NCBI GenBank assembly: GCA_025677835.1
Contig: JAIXMR010000013.1
Location: 124,001-188,000, forward strand
Length of the DNA stretch: 64,000 nucleotides
Direction: 5' to 3'
Origin: Sporodiniella umbellata
Taxonomy: Eukaryota; Mucoromycota; Mucoromycetes; Mucorales; Rhizopodaceae
In this document: piece after piece, positions 10,099-22,797 of the stretch
Layout: each line of letters opens with the position of its first letter
How positions within the stretch are numbered: the first letter of the stretch is position 1
Translations under genes and position numbers: made by a program
The notes under the pieces: generated by a model
The model's database searches: none
What the model saw: the letters and a program-made list of their open reading frames with translations, nothing else
Told to the model about the DNA's origin: nothing

Positions 10099-13000
10099 TT
10101 AAAATCCAGAACGAATACGCATATCTTCCACTTTCTTTTGAACATCAGCTACAGAGCGATCAAGCTCTTCTGAGATCATTCGCTTTTTCTCTGCAGGTAG
10201 TGAGTTGAATTGTTCACATAAATCCCCATCAATCACAGACTTGACGGGAATATAATAGCTTCGATAGAGTAAGTGATCTCGTCCAGCAAGTGGTGGTGCT
10301 TCAGCACGCATATGCATTTCAAGCATTTGGAAGAATTCAACGTCTTCTTTTGATAGGAAAGGAACATAAATGGATATAGCACCAAGGAATGAAGTAGTCA
10401 ATACAACCTCTCTACCTCCAGCCAAGAGTGTTGCTTTGTGAAGTGATGTAATGATATCTCCTGTGAAATACTCGCACAAGCTTTCGACCTACAAACAAAA
10501 TAAGTATGGACTTACTCATTCTATTGATTTCAAATACCTTATTGGGAGCCCCTTGTAAGTATCCTTTCTCGTGATAAATTCGATTACCCGTTGTGTCTTC
10601 GTCTATTTCATGGGATACATTTCCGGGCAAACGATTGACAAAGAAATTACCAAACTTATCTCCACCCGCCACAGTTTCATAATCAACCATAGTAGACCCT
10701 GTCATCCACCGAGGGATTGTATCATCTGCAAATATAACAAGTCTATTATCAGCGTGTTTGTAAATAACATAGTGAACAGACTCTTGAACATCTGTTGCAA
10801 TGACCCGGTGGCCCTGTGTATGCAGCGAAACGATACTGTTGGGAATGTTCTTTGTTTCGCACTTTCTCAGCATCTTCTTTTTACCGATATCATAAATGCG
10901 CAATGATTTTCCAGCGCCAACTAAAAGTCGACCTTGGAAGGCCAAAAGGGCTTGGGGAATTTCATCAATAGCTGTCTTGTGAACAAAATGGAGTTGTAGC
11001 TGTCCATTTTCTCCTTGAACGACTCTATAAACGTGTAAATGCCCTGCAGTAAAGCTGCGGGGGTTGAGATGTACGTCTTGACCAGTACCAACAACAACAA
11101 ACTGTTCGGAGGGATCAGAAGCATGAGGATTCTGACGGAATTGTACCATAGCTACACTGAATGCAGCTTCATTTTCTTCTAATTCGATCATTTCTAACGT
11201 TTTACCCTCAAATGGTTCTACAAGTCGGATACAACTTGCCCATTTACCAGCAGCATTACGTACATGTCCAAATTGCAGTGGGTCAAGATTGGTAATATCA
11301 TCATCAATTTCAAAACCTTCGTTCTCCTTTTCGATTATACCCTTGGCTTTTTCGGAAGGAGAAAATGTGGCATGATCGCTTTCAACAATGACAAACGTAC
11401 GGGTGGGTGCATGAAGAGCAAATTTTCTAGGTGTGTATTTTAAAGGAATCGATACTTGGTTGAAAACATTACCAAGTTTTTCTACAGTAAAAATTCTAGA
11501 TAATTACAGGAATAAGAACAAATGACTTTTACACGCCCCCTTTTTTTTTTTACCTGAGTGTATTTCCTGCTACAGCTACTACACCTTCTGGGCACTGCTC
11601 AGTAACGAAAGCACTACCATATTCTAACATTTCGTAACTGAGAGGAGTCAAGTAAAGTCTGTTTTGGAAAGTGTAGCTCACCCAAGGTTTGGTGGATAAT
11701 GCTAGCACGGCCGGATGGCCCTGTATAGATATTCTAAACAGTTTAACGCTTTTGGCGCCAATAAAGCGAGCACGGGTATCTGACAATTGACCGGTAATTG
11801 TATCGAGAATAGTGCGGAGGAAAATACCGTTACTGAGACCAATATTCAAGTATTGAGTACCATGGCCTTGCTCAATTCCAGTATCCATCATTTCGATAAT
11901 ACACAAGCTTGAAGGGACACCTTGAAGTGCTTGCATTGAAACAGGTTCCAAGCATGAGGCAGGATCAAGACTCAGAATACGGACTGTTTGGTCTTCACAG
12001 CCGACAGCAAGATAGCGGGCTCTTACACGACCTTCAGGGACCTCTCCTAATGCCAATGTACTGATGTAAGAAGTCATCTGTTTACGTTCTTGGTGCTCGT
12101 TTAATTGGCCCATATTATCCAGTTCGAAATAAACAATTTCTCCATTTGAAAGTGCAACAGCTACTTGTCGACTATTGGTAGCAGCTTCAACAATTGTCTG
12201 TCCTTGAGGTGCTCGCCACTCGTTTACACGACGGTCGGCACGTATATGACGAATACCTTGAGGGTGCACTTGAACAAGTGCATCCTCTCCTAGTTGCTGA
12301 ACAGCTAAAGTAGGTGCATTTGTTAAAAATCCAGTATCTGTTACTTCCTCAACAGTTTCTCCGATAGATAAAACAAGGGTGGCATTGGCAAATGAGACGA
12401 CAATGTAGGCGTGATATTCATCCTCGGATCTTAATTTGGTAGTCCATACAGCGCTTGGATTACCTGGCAATTCGCTTACAGCTAATTCTGCTGCTTCAAC
12501 ACCTTGGTTTAATATACGAAAAGTAGACTGGGACCCTCTACCACAAATTGCATAAATACGAGGGGTTTCTTCATCGGCTAAGTTGAGAATTTTTGACTCC
12601 ATCAAGGGTGCCATTGATTCCAATTCGTCAACAAGAGATAAATTCTTCAATGGACGCGGCTTGAAATAAACAAGAGGAACCTCCTCTTTATTCTCTTCCT
12701 CTTCCATATAGTCTGCAGACGAAATTTCTGGATCATCGTCATCGTCACCAAGACCTTCAAAGAAATAATGATGACTTAGGTCATGTATTAGTCAGTGGGA
12801 AACGCATATTTCTATAAAGAGACTCTTTCTTACTGATTTCCAAATTCACTAGCAGCAAAAAGGAATCCGCTTTTTAAAATCGACAAAGAAATAGCAGGCG
12901 GAATTGTATCGAAATACTTGATAGTTAACCCATGCACCATACCGTCTGCGTGGTCAATGGTCACCTTATACAGGTCACCTTCTTCAGATTGTAACAAAAA

Positions 13001-14049
13001 GAAGAACTGTGTTTTTTTTTCCACGCGCATCTTATGTACTGCAGAAGAAATAATAATGATACCTCTCTTGGGGTCTTCTAATGGTTGGGCCCTTCTAGGA
13101 ATAGGGATTCGAAGTTCTTCAGCTTCTGGGTGTTTGTATGCGATGAAATTTTCTGTGCAAACCAAGACACCGGAAGGTCCATCATTCCCGCCGGGTACTA
13201 AACGACAGTTTGGTTGAAGAGAGAAAAAATTAGTAAGAGACAGGAAGTGTTTGTCTGTATAAAAAGTTTACCAGGAACTAAGAGATTGGCTTTACGATCT
13301 ACAACATCGCTCCACTTTCTGACAACGTGATTCAAACCAAGATCCAATTCGTAATATGTCAAAATTTTTTCAACTGTTTGTGCAGCTTCACCTGATGGAT
13401 CGGCATCGGCATCTCCATAATCAACTTCAAGGCATGCAAAGGTTGGGTTTTCGAAACCAACATCGACTGCAGTAATGTGATGAATAATAGCATGACTCTT
13501 GTGGGCTTCCAAAGGAGAGGAGATGGTCAAATTGGCGGCAGAGTCGCGGTTAAGAATGTAGACTAATTTCTGCTTTTCAGAGGCGCCAATCATCACAGCT
13601 CGACCTTTGGGGTCTGCAGTCAAGTATTGGCCAGGTACAATACGACGACAGCCTGTTTTTCCGTATGTCTCTTGGTGTATCTTTTCAAATATGTTTTTTG
13701 TTGGGTTATATTCTAAAATGACAATTCGACCAGAATCAGAGCCAACCACAATGAAGTCTGAAAGAAAAAAAAAAAAGAGGGATGAACGAAACCGTATTTT
13801 GGAAATCCGTTTCTTTAATGTACCTTTGCTACCACCTGTAAGACGAAATGGTGCAATGCTGCGAATTAAACCAAAACATTCATGAGAAAGAAGAGTATGT
13901 ATTTTTCCAGATGTTGTATCAGGCTTTAATAGCTCTAAGCGTGTTTGCCGCGCTACAATAATTTCCTGTTGTTTGGTACCAGAAAAATTACCGTGAATTG
14001 CTTGGTTAATAGCTGTTGTTGGGCTGATGGTGAGGTTATATAAAAACAT
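10099..14049 (-). CDS. RSE1: Splicing factor 3b subunit 3 (SF3B3/Rse1)
   Basis: Large WD40-like beta-propeller scaffold of the SF3b complex in U2 snRNP, contributing to branch-site recognition. Six exons (14049-13824, 13757-13272, 13197-12834, 12774-11554, 11495-10538, 10488-10099) join in phase to 1214 aa, against 1217 in human SF3B3. Matches run the whole length: [20 protein letters not shown] at the start, [112 protein letters not shown], and ending [14 protein letters not shown] then the [11 protein letters not shown] tail. A fifth-exon N-terminal segment ([20 protein letters not shown]) is encoded only through the 11496-11553 intron boundary. No defects are seen. It shares a 184-bp divergent promoter with CWF19L1. 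Confidence 0.98.
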
Positions 14050-14233
14050 ATTTGGTCTTTTGTTTTTTATTTATTTTTTTTCCCTCCTCTCCAACTAATT
14101 CTTCAAGCAAAAGAAAAAATAAAATAGCAGAAGCGCTCATTCAACGTCACTTCACAGACCGTTACTGAGATTCAAATGGTGGCTTATAAAGGTAGTGGCA
14201 TCAAATAGCATACATTTTTTTAAACACACCAAA
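14050..14233. promoter_or_regulatory. Divergent promoter between two splicing-factor genes
   Basis: Only 184 bp separate the starts of SF3B3 (minus) and CWF19L1 (plus). The SF3B3 side has a T-rich/C-rich leader (14056-14095). The CWF19L1 side has a short A/T-rich leader. No defined binding site is claimed. Confidence 0.5.
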
Positions 14234-16259
14234 ATGTCAAACATCAAGATGTAAAGCAAACAAGCAAAATAGCTTTATAACGCCTAACTCGTATTTTATA
14301 ATAGACTCGTCACTGGCTCAACAAAAGGAAAGTTTAGAGAACTTTTCGATAAAGCAAAGCAGCTTCATGAGAAATATGGACCTTTTGAAGCTCATCTATG
14401 TGTAGGCGATTTTTTCGATCCTGATACAAATCCTGAAGTACTTGAAGATTTGATTGCGGACAGAATTGAAGGTGCTTGCAGCTTTTTTTATTTTTTGTCT
14501 TGGAAAGCTAAAACCTGTTATTAGTTCCTCTGACGACCTATTTTATTACTGGAGAAACGCCTACTCCTGAACGCATCACCAATGTTATAAAACAGAAAGG
14601 TGGCGAAATATGCAGCAACCTTTATCCATTGGGTAAGAGAGGATATCTAACTACTTCACAAGGTATGAAGATTGCGTTTTTATCTGGAACCCACCAAACA
14701 GACCCAACACACGACAACCAATACAACGATAGCGATATCGATAAACTTTGCCAAACAAAAATGCCAGCCAATTCACCTCCTGGATTTGATATACTTTTGA
14801 CCAACAACTGGCCAAAAAGTATTTGCGAGCCACCTTTTGTTTTGGAAAACGAAGAAAAGAACACATCGTTACATGTTTCTCGTGTAGCCGCAGCTTTGAA
14901 GCCTCGATATCATTTTGCTGCATCGGAGGATGTATTTTATGAACGCACTCCCTATGAAAATATTTTGAGTGGACTTGCTGGTATGGATGAAGTAGAGGCT
15001 AAGCATGCTACGCGATTTATCGGCTTAGGAGATGTTCTCAACAAAAACAAACAGAGAGTAGAGTATATCTAGTTTATAGCAAAATCAAGAGAGGAAAAGG
15101 ATGTATCTATTGACATTTTAAAAACATAGTGGTTTTATGCGTTTAATTTGACACCCATGTCTCAATTGGAACTGGATATACTTGAAGCTTTACCTGAAAA
15201 TACCACTCAAAATCCTTATGCTACTCTTGTATCCAACAAAAGAAAAGCTGAAGAACCAGAGAATTATTTCTGGGGAGAAAAACGATCCAGAGATGAGCAT
15301 AAGTCACGACGACCCTATATCTGTAAGCTTTGCAAAAAAGAGGGGCATCATATCAGACAATGCGAAATGGCCAGAAATCAATATGAAAAACCATCTTGTA
15401 AGCTCATGTATAAAGCCACTTATTTTTTTGGTTATTGTTTCCTAATATTTACTCTTCAGTGGATTCATGCTGGTTTTGTCTATCAAATCCAAAGATTGAA
15501 AAACATCTGATAGTTTCAATTGGAGAAGAGCTGTATATGACGCTAGCCAAAGGACCACTTTTGGCTTCTAAAGATGAAGAGTGCAAAGTGCCGGGTACAG
15601 GCCATGTTTTGATCATACCAGTGACACATTACCCTACGTTTGGTAAAGTACCTGTAGAATCACAAGAAGCTGTTTACGCCGAACTAGAAAAATACAAGAG
15701 CTCTGTTCGAAAGATGTTTGAGCATTATGGACATGGTATGCTTACATTCGAAATTTCCAGAGATTCTTCCCGAGGACTTTCTCACGCACACACACAGCTA
15801 GTGGCTATTCCTAAAGAAAAGTGTGAACTTGTAGAAAAAACGATTAAAGAGCAAGGCGAGATGTCGGGAATGGACTTTATTGATGAAATTCCTGTATGTA
15901 TATATTCTAAGCATGGCAATTCGTTTGACAACGTCTATTCCCCCCTTTTTTTAGGATGACCCTGAAGTTGCCTACTTTAAAATGGAATTACCCAACGGAA
16001 AAGTAATTGTTCATGTTTTGGATCCAAAGAGAAGATTTAATTTACAGTTTGGCAGGTAAAAAAAAAGGGGGGAGAGGAGATGATAAAACTTTAATTAACT
16101 CTGATTGGTGACCAAAACGCTATTAGAATGATAGCCTCTTTTGTTTTGGATATGCCTCAAAGAGAGGATTGGAAAGAATGCAAACAAACAGAGGAGGAAG
16201 AGAAAGAAGAAGCAAAGCTTTTCAAGTCTGCATTTAAACCATTTGATTTTACGCTTTAG
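14234..16259 (+). CDS. CWF19L1: CWF19-like protein 1 (CwfJ family, Drn1-like)
   Basis: Spliceosome-associated protein; the yeast relative Drn1 works with the lariat debranching enzyme Dbr1. Seven exons (14234-14250, 14305-14471, 14525-15057, 15130-15397, 15460-15893, 15955-16055, 16127-16259) give 550 aa. The first coding exon is 17 nt. Residues 1-240 form the metallophosphatase-like N-domain (ILVTGSTKGKFRELFDK, CVGDFF, TYFITGE, IGLGDVLNKNKQRWFYAFNL). A CCHC knuckle C304-x2-C307-x4-H312-x4-C317 follows. The first CwfJ C-terminal domain is HIT-like (CWFCLSNPKIEKHLIVSIG, LIIPVTHYP, then SHAHTQLVAIP). The second ends with NLQFGRMIASFVLDMPQREDWKEC and FKPFDFTL. Family assignment is secure; the debranching role is inferred from yeast. 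Confidence 0.96.
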
Positions 16260-16701
16260 TTTTCAGTAAACTTATGTTTTAAACAGTATTTATAAACAGG
16301 CTATATCTTCATATTTAATTATTAAGAGAAATCAGAACAATTTTCGGTATTCATCAAATAAGCACCGCCCCAAAAAAGATAAAACATACCTCATTTTAGT
16401 CTCAACATTTACCCTATGTGAGCTTAATTGATTTCCAAAAACTGTGTAATATGTTTTTATTTGGAATAAAAGGGTCTATTTTGTACATCATTACTGTTGT
16501 CCCAGTCAATTTTTCTCTATCTGTGTGTGAGTATATTGCATATCATATTACACAAAGAATTGCTGTATTACCAGGTACTTTGAAACAAGAAAAAGTATTC
16601 AGAAGTTGATTGTTAGAAACTGTCCCTTTTTGTTTTCATGCAAAAAAAAAACAAGAAAGGGAGGTGTAGCGATTTTAAGGGCAACTTCTTCAAATGAGTT
16701 T

Positions 16702-16739
<38 letters not shown>

Positions 16740-17165
16740 GGCTTAACTTCCAACCAGTAGATGACACGTGGAGTATTTTAGAATGCTTACAGTTATTTTG
16801 ATTTTGATTTATTGCATGTTTAGAGACAAACATCGCGAAGAGTAAGCGGATAAGAAAAGCCGCCTATAAATAATTAAAAATATGCTGTATTACCATTGTT
16901 GGAGTAAGTGAGAAAACTGAAAAAAAAAAAGCAAAAAATAACAATTGGAACTTGGTATCAATTAGTAGAAATAAAATGATTTAATTCTGACTGAAATGAC
17001 CAAAAAAGAAAGAAGACTAAAAGTTTAGCATGAGCCATAAACAGTAAAGAAAGGGAAAATATTTATTGAGCATAGAGACAACGAAAACAAATAAATAGAA
17101 AATAAAATAATGTATTCACAAAGGAAGAACTTGAGTTGATCTTGGACTATAGTAGAGGCATATAG
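16260..17165. other. Tail-to-tail intergenic, 0.9 kb
   Basis: Region between CWF19L1 and the zinc-finger gene. It holds a T-run directly joined to an A-run at 16699-16736. A 63-codon frame at 16418-16609 has hydrophobic stretches but no conserved feature and is not called. Otherwise it is AT-rich and looks non-coding. Confidence 0.5.
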
Positions 17166-18609
17166 CTACTCTTGCTTAATGAAAGATGGAATAGCGCTAG
17201 TTGAAGGGCCATTTAGAGTGCATTTTGAATCGATGAATGAATTTTTGTCATGTTTTGAGGTTTTAGAATGTGAAGACTTGATATGTTTTCTTAAAGATCT
17301 GGAGTGATAATAGGCTTTACCACATTCAGGCATAGGGCATAAATAAGGGCGGTTATCAGAGTGAGTTTTGATGTGTGTACTGAGAGAATCTGGTCTAGAG
17401 AAGGTCTTGTTACAGTCTATAAAGGAAATTGTGTTAGCTACTATAAACTTGCTTGGAAATAAGCGCTTACCATTGATATGGCAGATAAAAGGCCTTTCTC
17501 CTGTATGAGTTCTCATATGGTTATGCATCTTGTGTCTTTTCATAAAAGGTTTTTTGTTTCTGGAACAATCTTGCCATTCGCAATGATAAGTAGCCTAAAT
17601 AGATATTTTTTAGGGTTCTATGATTTCACTACTTTTTTTTTGGTCTATTACCTTTCCACTACCAACATGGCGATTACAAATATGAGTCATGAGTTTTTCT
17701 AATGTTGGAGCCTGAAAGTCACAAGACAGCCATTTGCAAGTATTCATCTGAATCATTTGCCTTTCCTTTTTAATTGGCTTTTCGGAGCTTTTGTTGGAAT
17801 CTAATATAGCAGAGCGATGAGTTGGATTTTCTGTTTATATTAAAAGGACTTACTTAAAGGATTGGGTTTAGAGACCCTTTCGGTTTCTAATTGAATAACG
17901 CGATCAATGAGCTCTTGTTTTGAAAGATGGCAAAGAGACAATATCTGATGATCCGATGTAGCTAATTGGTTGGCACAGACTGGGTCGGGATAGACTTCTT
18001 GAAATGGTGTCATATGTCTGTCATTCTATATAGCCAAAAATGTTAGTTTAGTTCTGTTTTTTATTCTTTTGAAAGCTCCTGCTTACTGAAATATACTGAT
18101 TGTCAATATAAAGATGAGTCGCGGTGTTATACAATGGGATTTCTGGGTCGCAATTTTCGAAATCAAAAGATTGGGAAGGTGAGTTAGATGTGATTGGAGA
18201 TTGAAACAATGGAAGATATTCCAATGAGGGGTGATGGGACATAGAGAAAGGAGTAGTGTTGTTCATATCAATGAGTCCTGAATCAGGAGTTCGCATACCG
18301 AGTGAAGAAGAGGTTTCTGAGGTTTCTGAGTACTCGTTGTTGCATGAATTAATAGCGCATATGTCATATAATGGATGATAATCTAAAGGAGTAGTTGTCA
18401 TCACCCAGTCGTGATTTTCATAGCCATCATCTTTGGGTATCGCAATACTAAGAGCTAAAGAAAGAAAGGATGAGCGAAATGCAAATACGAACTGCTAAGA
18501 TAGATGGCTTACCTTGTTGACTGTAATTATCGTGGCTGGTTAAAGATGAATAAGGATAACTTAAATAAGGTTGGGCTTTTAGCTCGATAGGTGCGTTATA
18601 TAAGGACAT
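17166..18609 (-). CDS. C2H2 zinc-finger transcription factor (Gli/Zic-like spacing)
   Basis: Probable DNA-binding regulator of unknown target. Six exons (18609-18513, 18454-18087, 18025-17854, 17830-17652, 17594-17471, 17416-17166) give 396 aa. Residues 1-240 are Ser/Pro/Asn-rich and look disordered; a short amphipathic part (KQELIDRVIQLETERV, about 189-204) may be a small coiled coil. Four C2H2 fingers follow: C244/C249/H262/H267, C277/C282/H298/H302, C310/C315/H328/H332 and C340/C345/H358/H363. The last linkers are classic (HTGERPF, HSDNRPY). The first two fingers have Trp after the first Cys (CKWLSC, CEWQDC), as in Gli, Zic, PacC and Zap1 proteins. The fourth is a CxxxxC finger ending HIKSSH. 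I cannot assign it to a named fungal regulator. Confidence 0.9.
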
Positions 18610-21237
18610 CTGTTGCGGTTGTTATTGTTGCTAAATGCTGTATTTACAAAAAAAATATAAAAAAAAAAGTTTTTTTTTGAAAAAGTAAAAAATGAGAGAG
18701 AAAAAAGCTTCTTATATATGGAGTATGTCTATGTGTGCGTGTGTGTATGTATGTGTGTGTGTGTCTATTATTGTGTCTGTGGCGTGGTCTGAGAATATAA
18801 TTCATTGTAAGATCACTCTACTTTTTTATTATTAAATTCTGTTGTACTGTATTCAATTTTGCACCAATAATAGTACCTTATTTTTGCGTTTGTAATAGGC
18901 CTAGCTGTCATATATTCACTATCTTATTTTCTTTTTCCGTTACTCATTTGCAACCCTTTTTTCTCTTTGTAAAACAAAAGCACATGCAAAAATTATATAA
19001 GAAAAAAAACGTGTGCTACTATTTGAGTAAAACAGTCAGAGCGCAAGATTTTCGGATAACGGTTGTTACACCTCATATGATTTTTTCTTGCTTTTTGTTT
19101 GAAGTGTGACTTAACTATATATTATTTATAATGTAATATCAGGCTATTAAGGGATAACCATCATAATCATAGCGGTTTCCCTTTTTTTTTCTTTAACAAT
19201 TCTTTCCAAGCCGCTTCTTAAACCTTTCCCCCTTTATCTCTAGCTTCATTTGCATTTAATCAAAGCAAAAGAAAACGAACGTGCCTACAAAACAGACTAA
19301 AAGATGTTATCTATGTTCTTTACCAAAGTTGTACGCTAGTGAGACAGAGTAAAGACATCCGAGACCGATTTGAGCTATAAATAAAAAAAGTCTCTTTTTT
19401 TTTGGGGGATTTTCAGAAAACACTTTCCACATCTTGATTAAAATAGATATCTAGACATAAAAAAGAATAGAAAAAGAAAAGGGTTCTGTACAGAATCATA
19501 CAACAGATAGCCACAACGTTACCGCCTGATATTGTCGGGCAGATTTGTCGGCTCGTAAAATTATAATTGTCAACTCTGTCCGCTAAAAACGGAGGCTCAC
19601 AACCCCATTTGAAGGTTGATTGAGCTAACTCATCAATATAAAATTTATCTGTCGCACATACTCTATAAAACATTAAAATCGTTGTGAAGTCTTGAAAAAA
19701 AAAGTTGTAAGGATACAACTTTTATCGAGCTAAGCTATTGCCATGAGAAAGAGAGCAAAAACTTATCTAAAAAACACAAGTCTTACTTTAGCAGATCAAG
19801 GCAATTGTAAAGAAACTAAAGAAAACGGTCAAAAAAATAGGTGCTCAGCTTTAAAATACAATGACGCTTTTGACTTGCTAAATAGCCAAAAAGTATTATG
19901 TAGAACCATAGAAGAAGACTACATATTTTGATCAGCAGGCCATTTTAAAAAAGAGAATAACAAAAACTCTCATGCTATTTGTGGTACAAAAAGTCAAGCT
20001 CGCTTTCTCTAAAGATGCAAAACATATCAAAACAAGGCCAAAACACATTTCCCTGAACTTAAACTTAACTCAAATGCATTTATTGCAAGAATTCATAATT
20101 TCTTTTCTCATTATAAAAGTAGCTCTAACGGTAATATCTCTTTAAATTTCAAAAAAGAAAAAAGTAAAGGATTGATAGACAGAGACAGAAGACTTGAAGA
20201 ACGTTCTCTTTTATCCCCCATCCTGGAATGCCTCAGAGTTTTTTTTTTTAATCCATGACCTACACGTTAAAAAAAAAAGGGGGGTTATACGCGTCAAAAG
20301 TGTGATAGGCAAGAGTAAGAGCTTTTTTTTCCCTTTTTTTATGATACTAAGAACAAAAGCGCGGTCTGAAAGTCTATATCCGTGTCCTTTGCCTCTACTA
20401 TTGATAGCATGGAAGAGATTCCGATTGCCAATCACATATAATCTACACAAACCCGGATTTTTTTTTGTAGTACTACTTATGGAACTTGAACGGTCTACAA
20501 CCTTTTTAAAGATAGTTGTTTTGCTCTGCTGATTCAAGCGCTCTTTAGTTTGCTTAAAACGCTTTTCTTCTGTTTTCATTTACCAACAGGAAAAAAAAAA
20601 AACGACTGTTATTTAATGTAGAAATTGCTCGTGTCAAGCGACAATTACTATTTTCAATTATGTTGTGTAATCCTATAAAGAGCGAGTTGGAAAAAATAAG
20701 GCCTGTTACATTACTTTGTAAGGCCAAGACTCTGGCAATGCGCTGATGTATGTTTGCCTTTGGTCTTTATAAACTGCCCTTTTCTGTTTTCATTCAAGAT
20801 TATGTACACTTGTTTATGCCCGGATAAGCGCCAATACACACATACATGGTTTTATGTATCAGAAGATATGAATAGGCTTGCTTAAATTACGTTTCAGGTA
20901 CAAGATTTTCAATACGTATCAAACAGGCTTATTTTGCAAAGCGCTTTTGAACGGATCTAGTTTTCATAGGGAAAGGAGTGGATAAGGAAAACAACGCGTG
21001 CACCTTAAAAAGTCAAAAAATCAAGCTATCTGATTCGTTAGCACTGCTTAGCAAAGCTAATCTTATGAAAAACAACTAAAATAGAATACACACAAGTGAT
21101 TGATTTTGAAGTGTGGGATTTTATTCGTCCATTTAAAGTTTCTAAATGGGTAAACTTTAAATTTTTTCTTTTAAAGAAAATACCTTACCTACAAGAGAGC
21201 TTTTCAGAGGAGACAAGCAGTATTTATACAGATGATA

Positions 21238-21277
<40 letters not shown>

Positions 21278-22797
21278 CCTTTTCCAGTAAAAAAAAACCC
21301 AAGTTTGCTTTGTTTACACACATATGTTTCAAACACACCATTTTGATGTTTTCAATTTGAGTGCCACCACCCCACACTTTTAGCTTTTTTTCTTACCAAA
21401 ATGTCTCTTGATAAAGTTGCGAAAAAACATTTAAAGAAAAAACTAGATTTAGAATATAAAATGCCTTTGATTGGTCCCATTGTTTCTCTAGTCTTATTTT
21501 TGAGCCCAAACCTTCTATCATCCAAGGTTGATTCTGAAAACATGGATCATTTCCGCTTGATTTTCTTATATTACTAAAGCCTCCTATTACACTTAAGCTT
21601 TTGGGCTTCAATGCAAAGAATCAAAAAAACAAATTATAGCTACACACATTTCTAAAAACCAATGTTTAATTAAGGTCTCAGAAAATAAAAGCTGCCAACT
21701 GAAATTGTCCCATGGCTATCACCCTATTTATTCTAACAGTAAACATTTATAAAGATATGAACACTTTATAATGATCATTTTTATTTTGAATCTTGTATAT
21801 ACCTATGGACGGCTTGATAAGAGTCTTTAGAAAAAAATATGAGCTAGTCAGTAGGATGTAAGCTATCATTAAAGAGGTTTAAGTTCAATCCAATAGCCAT
21901 TCTCTAGTTACAAAAGTTTAGTATATATGGCCAAAGATGTCAATATTTGAATAGTTGCGTTACAAATTGTCATCCATTTATCGTATCATATGCTAGCAAG
22001 AAAAGCACAAAGAAACTGGTGCAATTAGTGAACCAAAAGTTGCCTCTCACGTCAAGTCAACCACGTTATTTTGAAAGCCCATTTATGTCATACGCTAACA
22101 CAATCAAAGTCTTGAGAAACGCACGGACAGCTCAAAGAAGCTTTGTTTAAAAATACGTTACTATTTGGTAGCATGTTTTCCTTAAAAGTATTCTGTTAAA
22201 TCATCTGCAACAAGTCATGCCACGTTGTTCTTTTTTAAAAAGAAAAACATTTGGATGAAAACGTGCTTTATGAAATAAAATAAAACAATTAAAAATGACA
22301 TTCCATTTTTTTTTTAAAAAAAAACTGATTCTTTTTCTTTTTAAAATTTTTTGGTTAAACATCAGATGTAAAGATATATCACATGAAGCCTTTCAAACAA
22401 TAGGCTTTGATCTTGAAGTGGTGAAGAGACAAAAAAGTCTCAAACACGACGTTAAAATGAAAACAAAAGGCAGACGCGCTTTCTTGTTACTATTTTTTCT
22501 CTCTCCTGCTATTGCTGATGCACTTAATTTTACTAGATAGACTGTCTTGCTAAACAGTTACAGATGACTTTGAGTCACTGGTTTGTACCACCTGTCGTGA
22601 TTGACAATACAGTAACCTCTTTTTGTTCACCCTTACTGCGTTTCTTGTAGACGTAAAGTGTCCTCCGTTTTTCTCTTAAAAAATAGATATTTATTACAAA
22701 CAGTTTTGTTTTCTTTTTCTTTTGGTTTCAAGCAGATCTTGTTCTTCCAGAATAAGGACCTAATGCCTTGTATTGTTTTTTTTTCTTTTATTCACAT
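18610..22797. other. Intergenic, 4.2 kb, no supported gene
   Basis: Long AT-rich gap. It contains a TG-rich tract (18727-18780) just upstream of the zinc-finger gene, a GA microsatellite (21240-21275) and a T-run/A-run junction at 22306-22324. A plus-strand stretch from 19743 to about 20100 has two overlapping open frames (start MRKRAKTYLKNTSL) that could be an eroded gene, but A-rich DNA easily gives such frames. A minus-strand frame at 19413-19718 is likewise unrecognised. I call none of them. Confidence 0.5.
21240..21275. repeat. (GA)n microsatellite
   Basis: Uninterrupted GA dinucleotide repeat of about 36 nt in intergenic DNA. Confidence 0.9.

Noticed and set aside
16418..16609. 63-codon frame with hydrophobic segments
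   Set aside because: No family feature, no clear leader or splice context, and AT-rich DNA gives such frames by chance.
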